64,000 bases of DNA from Comamonadaceae bacterium (lineage in GTDB: Bacteria; Pseudomonadota; Gammaproteobacteria; Burkholderiales; Burkholderiaceae_C): contig QYPX01000081.1 of the NCBI GenBank assembly GCA_007280205.1, positions 1-64,000 on the forward strand. Direction: 5' to 3'. Under the pieces are notes generated by a model, which ran no database searches, was not told where the DNA came from, and saw only the letters and a program-made list of their open reading frames with translations. Below are positions 8,788 to 16,345 of this stretch, piece after piece. Position 1 is the stretch's first letter; each line of letters opens with the position of its first letter. The position numbers and the translations under genes are program-made.

Positions 8788-9698
8788 CCGCCACGCTGCA
8801 ATACCTGTTTGATGCGCTGAGCCTTGGCAGTCTGTACGCCCTGGGCGCGCTGGGCATCGCGCTGATCTTCGGCGTCATGCGGTTGGTCAACTTCGCGCAT
8901 GGCGACGTCATGACCTTCGCCATCTTCATCCTGATCGCGCCCACCACCGAAGCCGTGGCGCCGCTGTGGGTCGGCGCTTGGTCGACACCACTGCTGGTGC
9001 TCACCGTGCTGGTCGCCGGCGCCGCGCTGTCAATCGTCTCTGAGTGGCTGGTATTTCGGCACCTGCGTCATGCCACACCAGCCACCACCATGATGGCGTC
9101 CTTCGCACTTGGCTTTGTGTTGCAAAACACATTGCTGGTACTGCACAGCAGCAGGCCCAAGGCCGTCAATCTGTGGCCGACGCTGAGCATGCCGATGAAC
9201 CTGTGGGGTGCACGCGTGCCGGGGCTGCAGATGCTGATGATCAGCATCACCATGTTGCTGCTGATCGGCCTGGCCTGGATGCTCAAGCGCAGTCGGGTCG
9301 GACTCGAAATGCGGGTCGCTGCCGAGAATTTCGACATGGCGCGCATGCTCGGCGTCAAGGCCAACCGCGTGATCCTAGTGGCGTTCGGTCTGAGCGGGAC
9401 GCTGGCCGCCTTGATCGGCCTACTGATGGTGAGTCAGACCGGCTTAGTCGACATTCGCATGGGCGGGCCGATGATGCTGGTGGCCTTCGTCGCCACTGTG
9501 ATTGGCGGCCTGGGCAGCCTCGGCGGTGCGGTGCTGGGCGGCTTTCTGATTGGCGCCGTCAGCACGGCGCTGCAGGCCTGGCTGCCGCTTGATGCGCGGG
9601 CCTTTCGCGATGCTTTCGTCTATCTGGCGGTGATTTTGCTGTTGCTGTGGCGCCCCGACGGCCTGTTCGTGACCAGTGCAGTCCGGCAACGCGTCTGA
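8784..9698 (+). CDS. Liv-type ABC transporter inner-membrane permease (LivH-like)
   Basis: A 304-residue polytopic membrane protein of the LivH permease family. The N-terminus LQYLFDALSLGSLYALGALG and the segment VMRLVNFAHGDVM are typical family signatures. The glycine-rich VIGGLGSLGGAVLGGFLIG near the C-terminus is the region that contacts the ATPase and pore. Several long hydrophobic segments are obvious by eye. It starts inside the stop codon of the LivF-like gene and is followed 17 bases after its end by the LivM-like permease. It forms the transmembrane pore together with that partner. Confidence 0.92.
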   Translation: MTATLQYLFDALSLGSLYALGALGIALIFGVMRLVNFAHGDVMTFAIFILIAPTTEAVAPLWVGAWSTPLLVLTVLVAGAALSIVSEWLVFRHLRHATPATTMMASFALGFVLQNTLLVLHSSRPKAVNLWPTLSMPMNLWGARVPGLQMLMISITMLLLIGLAWMLKRSRVGLEMRVAAENFDMARMLGVKANRVILVAFGLSGTLAALIGLLMVSQTGLVDIRMGGPMMLVAFVATVIGGLGSLGGAVLGGFLIGAVSTALQAWLPLDARAFRDAFVYLAVILLLLWRPDGLFVTSAVRQRV

Positions 9699-9715
9699 AC
9701 CCGGGTATCAAGGCC

Positions 9716-10768
9716 ATGAACTCATTTTTCCAACGCCATCGCTTGGCCACGCCTCTGGTTCTGTGCCTTGCCCTGCTACTGCTGACAGCGTTGTCGTTCA
9801 CCGGCTCCGCGGGCCTGCAACGAACCGTCACCGAAATGCTGATCCGAATGGTCATGGTGGTGGGGCTGTTCATCTTCGTCGGGCACTCGGGTGTCATGAG
9901 CTTTGGCCACATGGCCTTTGTCGGCATCGGCGCGTATGGCGTAGCTTGGACCACGATGGAGCCGTCCATGAAGCTGATGATGCTGCCGGGCCTGCCTACT
10001 CTGCTGCAGCAGGCCGATCTGCCCTGGGTTGTCGCCACGCTGCTGGGTGCCCTGCTGGCCGCGTTCGTTGCCCTGCTCGCCGGCCATGTGATCCTGCGCT
10101 TGAGTGGCATTGCCGCGTCGATTGCGACTTTCTCGCTGCTGGCCATATTTAACGTCGTCTATTCCAATTGGGACAGTGTTACCGCGGGCGCGAGCTCGAT
10201 TGTTGGCATTCCAACCCCGGTGGAGGGTTGGCAGGCGCTGGCCTTTGCGGTTGTGGCCATCGTGCTGGCGCACCTGCACAGCATTTCGCGCTACGGCCTG
10301 GGTCTGCGTTCGGTGCGAGAGGAACCGATCGCAGCCCTGAGTTGCGGCATCAATGCCTGGCGCCAGTTGCTGGTGGCGTTCGTGCTGAGCGCCTTTGTCT
10401 GCGGCTTGGGCGGCGGACTTGATGCGCAGTTTCTGGGCGTCGTCAACCCGGACGCCTATTACCTCAGCCGCACCTTTACTTGCCTGACCATGCTCGTGAT
10501 TGGCGGTAGCGCCAGCCTCAGCGGTGCAGTGACCGGCGTGATCGTGCTGTCAGCGCTGATCGAATTGCTGGTGCGCTTTGAAGCCGGCGTCACTTTCGGT
10601 GGCATCACGCTGCAACTGCCCACCGGCAGCCAGGAAATTGTGGTCGGTGTTGTCATGGTGCTGATGCTTATTCGTCGCCCGACCGGTTTGATGCGGGGGC
10701 GCGACTGGTTTTGGCCCGCACCCAACGCGAAAGCAAAGGCAAGCCTGAAGGCCCCAAGCAAAAACTGA
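9716..10768 (+). CDS. Liv-type ABC transporter inner-membrane permease (LivM-like)
   Basis: The second pore subunit, 350 residues. Recognisable family segments include IFVGHSGVMSFGHMAFVGIG near the N-terminus, YGLGLRSVREEPIAALSCGI in the cytoplasmic loop that couples to the ATPases, and a C-terminal half with the conserved tail RRPTGLMRGRDW. The ATG at 9716 is preferred to the upstream start in the ORF track (9647), which lies inside the LivH-like gene. A binding-protein gene starts 68 bases after its stop, completing the importer. Confidence 0.92.
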   Translation: MNSFFQRHRLATPLVLCLALLLLTALSFTGSAGLQRTVTEMLIRMVMVVGLFIFVGHSGVMSFGHMAFVGIGAYGVAWTTMEPSMKLMMLPGLPTLLQQADLPWVVATLLGALLAAFVALLAGHVILRLSGIAASIATFSLLAIFNVVYSNWDSVTAGASSIVGIPTPVEGWQALAFAVVAIVLAHLHSISRYGLGLRSVREEPIAALSCGINAWRQLLVAFVLSAFVCGLGGGLDAQFLGVVNPDAYYLSRTFTCLTMLVIGGSASLSGAVTGVIVLSALIELLVRFEAGVTFGGITLQLPTGSQEIVVGVVMVLMLIRRPTGLMRGRDWFWPAPNAKAKASLKAPSKN

Positions 10769-10836
10769 ATCCCCCCATCGATCCTGAAGGAATTCGGGAT
10801 CGGCTTTTCCTCAACCGTGACCCAGGAGTCTCCATC

Positions 10837-12045
10837 ATGCTCTCGCCCCGCCTCTTTCGCACCGCAGTGGTGCTAACAACTTTTTTCACTGGCGCAGTGG
10901 CCAGTTCCGTTGCTCTGGCGCAAGCCGGCAAAGATCTCGTCATCGGCTTTGCCAATGCCAAGTCGGGCTGGGTTGAAGCCTACGACACACCTGCGCGCCG
11001 AGCGGCGCTTATCCGCATCGATGAAATCAACGCCTCTGGCGGTCTGCTGGGACGACATCTCAAGGTGATCGAGACCGATACCAAATCGGACCGAGCACAA
11101 AGCGCAAAAGCGGGTCTGGAAGCGTTGGACCAAGGTGCCGAGTTGCTCGTTGTGAGCTGCGACTATGATTTCGGTAGCCCCGCCGCCCTGCAGGCACAGA
11201 AAAAAGGGAAACTCTCGTTCTTCCTGTGTGCCGAGGACGTCAAGGCTGGCATTCAGGGCGTCGGAAAGTATTCGTTTAGTTCTTCCGTGCTGGCCGCGGT
11301 CCAGGGCGCAACCATGGCGGAATGGGCCTATCAAAAACGCAACGTCCGTCAGGCTTATGTTCTGCTTGATACCACCATCGAATATGACAAAGGCATTTGC
11401 ACGGGATTCGACTGGATGGCAGAGCAACACAAGGGTCTGTCGATAGTGGGTCGCGACACTTTCAAGAATGGGGATGCCTCTATTGCTGCGCAGATTTCGC
11501 GGATCAAAGCATTGCCAAAGGAACCGGATGCGATCATGCTCTGTTCATATATTCCTGGGGCTGCCAGCGCGGTGCGCCAACTCCGTGCGGCTGGCGTTAA
11601 CTCACTTATTTTGAATGGTGCAGCGGTAGACGGTAACTACTGGCTCGATTCTGTCCCCGGCCTGTCGAACTTTGTAGTGCCAGTGCAAGGCTCAATTTAC
11701 GGTGATGACCCCAATCCAAAAGTCGAGGAATTCAACAAGACATTTACAGCACGTTATGGCGCCCGCCCATCCAGCACCTATGTCTACCCTGGCTATGTCC
11801 TGATTGATGTATGGGCTAAGGCAGTGGAACGCGCAAAGACTACCGACGCTGACAAGGTAACTGCAGAACTAGAAAAGATGCGCAACGAGCCAACGCTATT
11901 TGGGCCGCGGACCTTTACAAAGGACATTCATCACCAAAACCAAGCGCGGCTACTAATTTCCGAAATCAAGGGTGGAAAACCTGGCATCGTAGATGAATGG
12001 ACCATCAGTAAACCAGTTCCGCTTGAAGTATTGCTGAAGAAATAG
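10837..12045 (+). CDS. ABC transporter substrate-binding protein of the Liv/amide class
   Basis: A 402-residue periplasmic binding protein (periplasmic binding fold type I). A Sec signal peptide ends near ASSVALAQA, and the mature protein begins with a strand typical of the class (KDLVIGFANAKSGWVEAYD). The ATG at 10837 follows an aggag box; the ORF-track start 126 bases earlier lies within livM. It closes the hyuBA-ATPase-permease run and should deliver the substrate to the membrane complex. From about 11.1 kb onward the coding sequence becomes visibly lower in GC than the upstream genes, which may mean a different origin for this end of the operon. Ligand unknown; a lactam, hydantoin or other amide is inferred from context. 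Confidence 0.92.
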   Translation: MLSPRLFRTAVVLTTFFTGAVASSVALAQAGKDLVIGFANAKSGWVEAYDTPARRAALIRIDEINASGGLLGRHLKVIETDTKSDRAQSAKAGLEALDQGAELLVVSCDYDFGSPAALQAQKKGKLSFFLCAEDVKAGIQGVGKYSFSSSVLAAVQGATMAEWAYQKRNVRQAYVLLDTTIEYDKGICTGFDWMAEQHKGLSIVGRDTFKNGDASIAAQISRIKALPKEPDAIMLCSYIPGAASAVRQLRAAGVNSLILNGAAVDGNYWLDSVPGLSNFVVPVQGSIYGDDPNPKVEEFNKTFTARYGARPSSTYVYPGYVLIDVWAKAVERAKTTDADKVTAELEKMRNEPTLFGPRTFTKDIHHQNQARLLISEIKGGKPGIVDEWTISKPVPLEVLLKK

Positions 12046-12318
12046 AAACCGAAGCCAGCGTGCAGCGATCCGCATCAAATCTCTGACGGCGGAAACGACC
12101 AGCGTGAGGGTGTCTGTTCAGCGAGTGCTCAGCCGTTGAACAAGAGTCGCTTGGGGCATATGAAATTGAGATAGGACTACAGGCAACGCTCGTTCTCTTT
12201 GCCAAGATCGCCTTGCTGTGGGGGTCAAAGTCGACGAGGCACCCCACGGGCGGCCTAGTGATGGCACCGCACTCGCTGCGACAAGTGGTATGAGGCGGTC
12301 AAAACCCGAAAGAAACGG

Positions 12319-12759
12319 ATGAAGATAGACATTGCATACCTCGACGCCACTGACAAAACACAATGGTTTTCGCTCGCCCGCGGATATAAGGAGTTCTACA
12401 TGACGCCCACTTCCGACGTTGAGTATGAAGACGCGTGGGATCGCTTGTTAAACCGGGACCACGTATTTGGAATTGGTGCCAAACTTGACGGTGAACTTGT
12501 TGGATTTGCACATTACCTCTTCCACACAAGCGCATGGACACCTACTGTCTGCTATTTGCAGGATCTATTCACCGCTCCAGAGATGCGAGGAAAGGGCATT
12601 GCTCGTTCTCTGATAGAGAAGGTGGCTGAGAAGTCGACGAAACGTGGTGCGTCCCGCTTCTACTGGCTCACACAAGAAAGCAATGTTGTTGCACGTGGGT
12701 TGTATGAAAAGCTGGCTAAGCACAATGGCTTTATCCGTTATGACTACTCTCGTGCGTGA
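12319..12759 (+). CDS. GNAT-family N-acetyltransferase
   Basis: A 146-residue single-domain acyl-CoA-dependent acetyltransferase. The acetyl-CoA pyrophosphate-binding motif is seen as LFTAPEMRGKGIARSLIEKV, followed by the C-terminal pattern with NVVARGLYEKLAKHNGF. The substrate cannot be told. It lies in a lower-GC patch (about 12.0-13.0 kb), is separated from both neighbours by 200-270 bases, and has no obvious link to the transporter operon. It may be a transferred single gene with its own promoter. Confidence 0.85.
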   Translation: MKIDIAYLDATDKTQWFSLARGYKEFYMTPTSDVEYEDAWDRLLNRDHVFGIGAKLDGELVGFAHYLFHTSAWTPTVCYLQDLFTAPEMRGKGIARSLIEKVAEKSTKRGASRFYWLTQESNVVARGLYEKLAKHNGFIRYDYSRA

Positions 12760-12965
12760 TCTGAATCATTTTTGATAATGGTGATTCCGAATGGCGCTGC
12801 AGGGTGCTGCTTGAACAGATGTATTAGCGAGTGGAGTGCTTTGCTGCGATGTGGTGTGCCATCGTTTGACAAATCAAGCGGCAAATGCGTGGGGTTCAGA
12901 TAGCGTCCCACGATCTCTGTTCGCTTTTTCATGTAATTGAGTATTCGAATCGAAAGTAGAAGACT

Positions 12966-14408
12966 ATGGTGAATAGAAAGTATGACAACCTGATCAGCGG
13001 GCAATGGGTTGCAGGCGTCAAATATGCGCCCAACATTAATCCATCGAATATCAACGACGTAATAGGTGACTATGCTCAAGCTGATGCGGTGCAACTTGAT
13101 TTGGCAGTCCAGGCCGCGCAGGCGGCTTTTCCTGCCTGGTCAACCGGCAACATTCAGGCACGCGCCGATGCGCTGGACAAGATTGGCACCGAGATCCTGT
13201 CCCGACGTGAAGAACTGGGGACCTTGCTGGCACGCGAGGAAGGCAAGACCCGGCCTGAGGGCATAGGCGAAGCGACCCGCTCCGGCAACATCTTCAAGTT
13301 CTTCGCTGGTGAATGCCTGCGCCTGACCGGTGAAATTGTGCCTTCGGTCCGCTCTGGTGTCAGCGTCGAGATCACCCGCGAACCCGTAGGAGTAGTTGGT
13401 CTGATCACCCCGTGGAACTTTCCTATCGCCATTCCGGCCTGGAAGATCGCTCCTGCGCTGGCCTACGGCAACTGCGTGGTACTCAAGCCAGCAGACTTGG
13501 TGCCCGGTTGCGCCTGGGCTCTGGCTGAAATCATCGCTCGCTCCGGTATTCCGGCAGGAGTCTTCAACTTGGTCATGGGCCGCGGCAGTGTCATTGGTGA
13601 TCCACTGGTCAATCATCCTGGTGTCAACGCCATCAGTTTCACAGGCTCCCAAAGCGTGGGTGGTCGAATTGCCCAGCAATGTGTGCTCAACCTCAAGAAA
13701 GTACAGCTAGAGATGGGGGGCAAAAACCCCCAGGTCATACTCGATGATGCAAATTTGACGCAGGCGGTGGAATTATGCGTGCAAAGCGCCTTTTTTTCCA
13801 GCGGCCAGCGCTGCACGGCATCGAGCCGATTGATTGTTACCGACGGTATCTACGCCAAATTCATCGAAGGCGTCACCGCACGCATGGCCGGCATCAAGGT
13901 CGGTGATGCGCTTGAAGCGGGCATCGACATCGGTCCAGTGTCCTCTCTGTCGCAGTTGGAGCAAGACCTAAGCTATGTGGACATCGGTCAGGCCGAAGGG
14001 GCCATTCTAGTGACTGGCGGCGAGCGCCTGATGCGGGCGACGGATGGGTTCTATATGGCGCCGGCGCTGCTGACCGATACTACGGCTGACATGCGGATTA
14101 ACCGTGAAGAAGTGTTCGGCCCTGTGGCCAGCATCATCCGGGTCAAAGACTATGAAGCCGCTTTGGCCGAGGCTAACAACACGCCGTTTGGTCTTTCAGC
14201 CGGCATTGCCACCACATCACTTAAGCACGCCACGCACTTCAAACGCCACAGTCAAGCCGGCATGGTAATGGTGAACCTTCCGACGGCTGGTGTCGACTAC
14301 CACGTACCGTTTGGCGGGCGAAAGGGATCGAGCTACGGCTCGCGTGAGCAGGGGCGCTATGCGCAGGAGTTCTTCACGACAGTGAAAACAACCTATATCG
14401 CCAGTTGA
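12966..14408 (+). CDS. NAD(P)-dependent aldehyde dehydrogenase, 2-oxoglutarate semialdehyde / succinate semialdehyde type
   Basis: A 480-residue member of the aldehyde dehydrogenase superfamily. It oxidises a small semialdehyde to the dicarboxylate. The Rossmann region ITPWNFPIAIPAWKIAPALA, the general-base glutamate in VQLEMGGKNPQV and the nucleophilic cysteine in FFSSGQRCTASSRL are all intact. The FFSSGQRCTASSR block and the overall layout resemble 2-oxoglutarate semialdehyde (2,5-dioxovalerate) dehydrogenases, and succinate semialdehyde is also plausible. Together with the omega-aminotransferase at the start of the window it could complete oxidation of an omega-amino acid. It stands alone, with about 200 bases before it and a repeat-bearing spacer after it. 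Confidence 0.88.
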   Translation: MVNRKYDNLISGQWVAGVKYAPNINPSNINDVIGDYAQADAVQLDLAVQAAQAAFPAWSTGNIQARADALDKIGTEILSRREELGTLLAREEGKTRPEGIGEATRSGNIFKFFAGECLRLTGEIVPSVRSGVSVEITREPVGVVGLITPWNFPIAIPAWKIAPALAYGNCVVLKPADLVPGCAWALAEIIARSGIPAGVFNLVMGRGSVIGDPLVNHPGVNAISFTGSQSVGGRIAQQCVLNLKKVQLEMGGKNPQVILDDANLTQAVELCVQSAFFSSGQRCTASSRLIVTDGIYAKFIEGVTARMAGIKVGDALEAGIDIGPVSSLSQLEQDLSYVDIGQAEGAILVTGGERLMRATDGFYMAPALLTDTTADMRINREEVFGPVASIIRVKDYEAALAEANNTPFGLSAGIATTSLKHATHFKRHSQAGMVMVNLPTAGVDYHVPFGGRKGSSYGSREQGRYAQEFFTTVKTTYIAS

Positions 14409-15002
14409 GTTCTCGGAGTCAGCGCCCGAGGAGCAATTGCGCATTTCCAAAATTGACGATAAGCATGGTAGTTAACTGTCCGGCAGTGGAGGACCAACTT
14501 CGCTGGATGTTCCTGAAAGTCGGCTTGTCGGGACATTGCTGACGTTCTGGCGGGAACCTGTGCAGCAGCATTGTGGAATGCGAAGGCATCGTCCGAGCCA
14601 TCCTTCCGTGGACATTGAAGGGAGTGGTCAATGTCGGGTATCGGGCGGGCAGACAAGGAAAGCCATCGTCGGGAATGGGCACTTTGCGGGTCGCCACGAA
14701 CTGCCTGTTTACGGCGTTGAACTGGAGCGCCGGAAAGCCGACTGTGGTGAAGACCCGCAATTTGTCTTTAGGCGCCACTGAGTGCCATGTCGGCCTGCGG
14801 ATCCCACGAAGTATGTTGTATCCGCCACTGGATCCCGGGTCAAGCCCGGGATGACAAACTGTAGGCCGGGATGACAAACTGTAGGCCCGGGATGACAAAC
14901 TACTGGCCCTGGATGACAAACTACTGGCCCTGGGGGACAAACTGCTGGCCCGGGATAACAATTGTTGTTGGGAGGCCGTCATGACGGCCATGGGCGCTAG
15001 CG
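14409..15002. other. Intergenic spacer with no supported gene
   Basis: Nearly 600 bases separate the convergent aldehyde dehydrogenase and rsmI genes. ORFs on both strands (for example 14419-14991 minus and 14573-14854 plus) show no family features. The minus ORF gets its serine/arginine-rich heptads only from the tandem repeat described next. The first 400 bases hold nothing I recognise; the rest is a dispersed palindrome with a 21-bp tandem tail. A decayed gene remnant is possible but not demonstrable by eye. Confidence 0.6.
14828..14966. repeat. Palindromic dispersed repeat with six degenerate 21-bp tandem units
   Basis: The element starts with ctggatcccgg-gtcaag-cccgggatgac, an imperfect palindrome also seen at about 40.59 and 51.03 kb and, in shorter form, at 62.44 kb. 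It is followed by roughly six tandem units of 20-21 bp of the form gcccgggatgacaaactgta, drifting to ctggatgacaaactactg and cgggataacaattgttg. This copy lies between convergent genes, where REP-like elements are common and can end transcription or stabilise mRNA. The 21-bp period matches the tail of the copy inside putA. Confidence 0.85.
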
Positions 15003-15926
15003 CTAGCTTTTCTTCAGACTCAGCGCCAGTTCATACAAAGTGTTGCGCGCTTCGCCAGTGATTTCGGCGCAGAGTTTGACGGCAGTTTTCAGGGGCAGTT
15101 CGGCCAGCAGCAGCTTCAGGACGCGGTCGTCGGGCCCTGTGACTGCCTGATCCCGGATCGGGTGCAGCACCAGAACAAATTCGCCGCGCACACGGTTGGC
15201 ATCTGCCTGCAACCAGGCCGGCAGATCCTCTGCGCTGACGCTGGCAATTTCTTCAAACTGCTTGGTCAACTCGCGCCCGACGGTGACCGTGCGTGACCCC
15301 AAAGCAGCCAGCGCCCCGGCCAATGCTTCAATGCGGTGCGGTGCTTCGAGCAGCACCACGCTGCGCGTCTCCAGGCGCAGCGCCTCGACGGCCGTGGCAC
15401 GCTCGCTGCTCTTGCTCGGCAGGAAGCCGATGAAAACAAAGCTGCCCTCCTGCGCGCCATCGCCCGCAATGCCGGCCACACTGAGCGCGGTGGTCACACT
15501 GCTGGCGCCGGGCAACGGAATCACGGGCAAGCCGGCCACTCGCACGGCGGCCACGAGTCGCGCACCGGGGTCGCTGATGGCAGGCGTGCCGGCGTCGCTG
15601 GCGTAGGCAACGCGTTGCCCCTGGCGCAGTCGGTCGATGACGGTTTGCGCGGCTTCGGATTCATTGTGCTGATGCACGGCCAGCAGTTGCGCAGCCGGCT
15701 TGTCAATGCCATAGGCGCGCAGCAAAGTCTGGCTGTGGCGCGTGTCTTCGCAGGCCACGGTGTCGGCAATTTGCAGCAGGTGCAGCGCGCGCAAGGTGAT
15801 GTCGGCCAGATTGCCTATCGGTGTTGCCACCACATAGAGCGCGCCGGGCGGATAATTCTGGCCAGCTACCGCCTCGGACGCGGCGCGCAGGGCCAGGGCA
15901 TAAGCAACAGCATGAGCGGAATTCAA
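15003..15926 (-). CDS. rsmI: 16S rRNA 2'-O-ribose C1402 methyltransferase RsmI
   Basis: A 307-residue SAM-dependent methyltransferase of the tetrapyrrole-methylase fold that methylates the ribose of C1402 in the 16S rRNA decoding centre. Diagnostic segments are ALYVVATPIGNLADITLRAL at the N-terminus, ACEDTRHSQTLLRAYGI, YASDAGTPAISDPGARLV and PLPGASSVTTALSVAG. No ATG fits the N-terminus, so a TTG at 15926 is the listed start. This makes the divergent yraN ATG begin at the same base. In many proteobacteria rsmI is divergent from yraN, diaA and a BON lipoprotein gene; here only yraN remains adjacent. Confidence 0.93.
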   Translation of the reverse strand: MNSAHAVAYALALRAASEAVAGQNYPPGALYVVATPIGNLADITLRALHLLQIADTVACEDTRHSQTLLRAYGIDKPAAQLLAVHQHNESEAAQTVIDRLRQGQRVAYASDAGTPAISDPGARLVAAVRVAGLPVIPLPGASSVTTALSVAGIAGDGAQEGSFVFIGFLPSKSSERATAVEALRLETRSVVLLEAPHRIEALAGALAALGSRTVTVGRELTKQFEEIASVSAEDLPAWLQADANRVRGEFVLVLHPIRDQAVTGPDDRVLKLLLAELPLKTAVKLCAEITGEARNTLYELALSLKKS

Positions 15927-16312
15927 TGGTTCTTCCTCAGATCAAGACCGACACGGGTACCACCAAGCAGCTCGGCGACGCGGCAGAAGACGCTGCGCTG
16001 GCGCACTTGGGTGAGCGCGGCTTGCGCCTGCTTCAGCGCAATTATCGGACGCCGGGGCGTGGTGGCGGCGAAATTGACCTGATCATGCGCGCGAGCGATG
16101 GCACGGTGGTGTTTGTTGAGGTGCGCCGGCGCAGCGGCGCCAGCCATGGTGGCGCTGCGGCCAGCGTCAGTGCCTTGAAGCAGCGGCGCATTGTTTTTGC
16201 GGCGCGCCACTACTTGATGCCACTGCGTGAACCGCCACCCTGCCGCTTTGACGTGGTGACCGTGGAGCCTTCGGGCATCGAGTGGCTGCAGGCGGCGTTT
16301 GATGCGACTTGA
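15926..16312 (+). CDS. UPF0102 protein YraN
   Basis: A 128-residue protein of the YraN/UPF0102 family, which has an endonuclease-like (Holliday-junction-resolvase-type) fold but no firmly established role. The acidic/lysine-type core is visible as GGGEIDLIMRASDGTVVFVE followed by VRRRSG. In most members the last part reads VKxR, so the lysine-to-arginine change is worth noting. The ORF track starts it at 15821, inside rsmI. The ATG at 15926 gives the usual family length. The gamma-glutamyltransferase-like gene follows after 33 bases, whereas diaA would be the expected neighbour. Confidence 0.88.
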   Translation: MVLPQIKTDTGTTKQLGDAAEDAALAHLGERGLRLLQRNYRTPGRGGGEIDLIMRASDGTVVFVEVRRRSGASHGGAAASVSALKQRRIVFAARHYLMPLREPPPCRFDVVTVEPSGIEWLQAAFDAT

Positions 16313-16345
16313 AAAGCAGTTGACCGGAAATACGGAGAAGCAGTC

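Noticed and set aside
12046-12318. A possible small gene between the ABC binding protein and the GNAT gene
   Set aside because: Only short ORFs without a ribosome site or recognisable sequence are present in this lower-GC spacer.
14840-14966. Possible CRISPR array
   Set aside because: The units are directly contiguous degenerate 21-bp copies without unique spacers, and no cas gene is present.
14419-14991. A 190-codon minus-strand ORF with Ser/Arg heptad repeats
   Set aside because: The heptads are only a translation of the 21-bp tandem DNA repeat. The rest has no family features and no convincing ribosome site.
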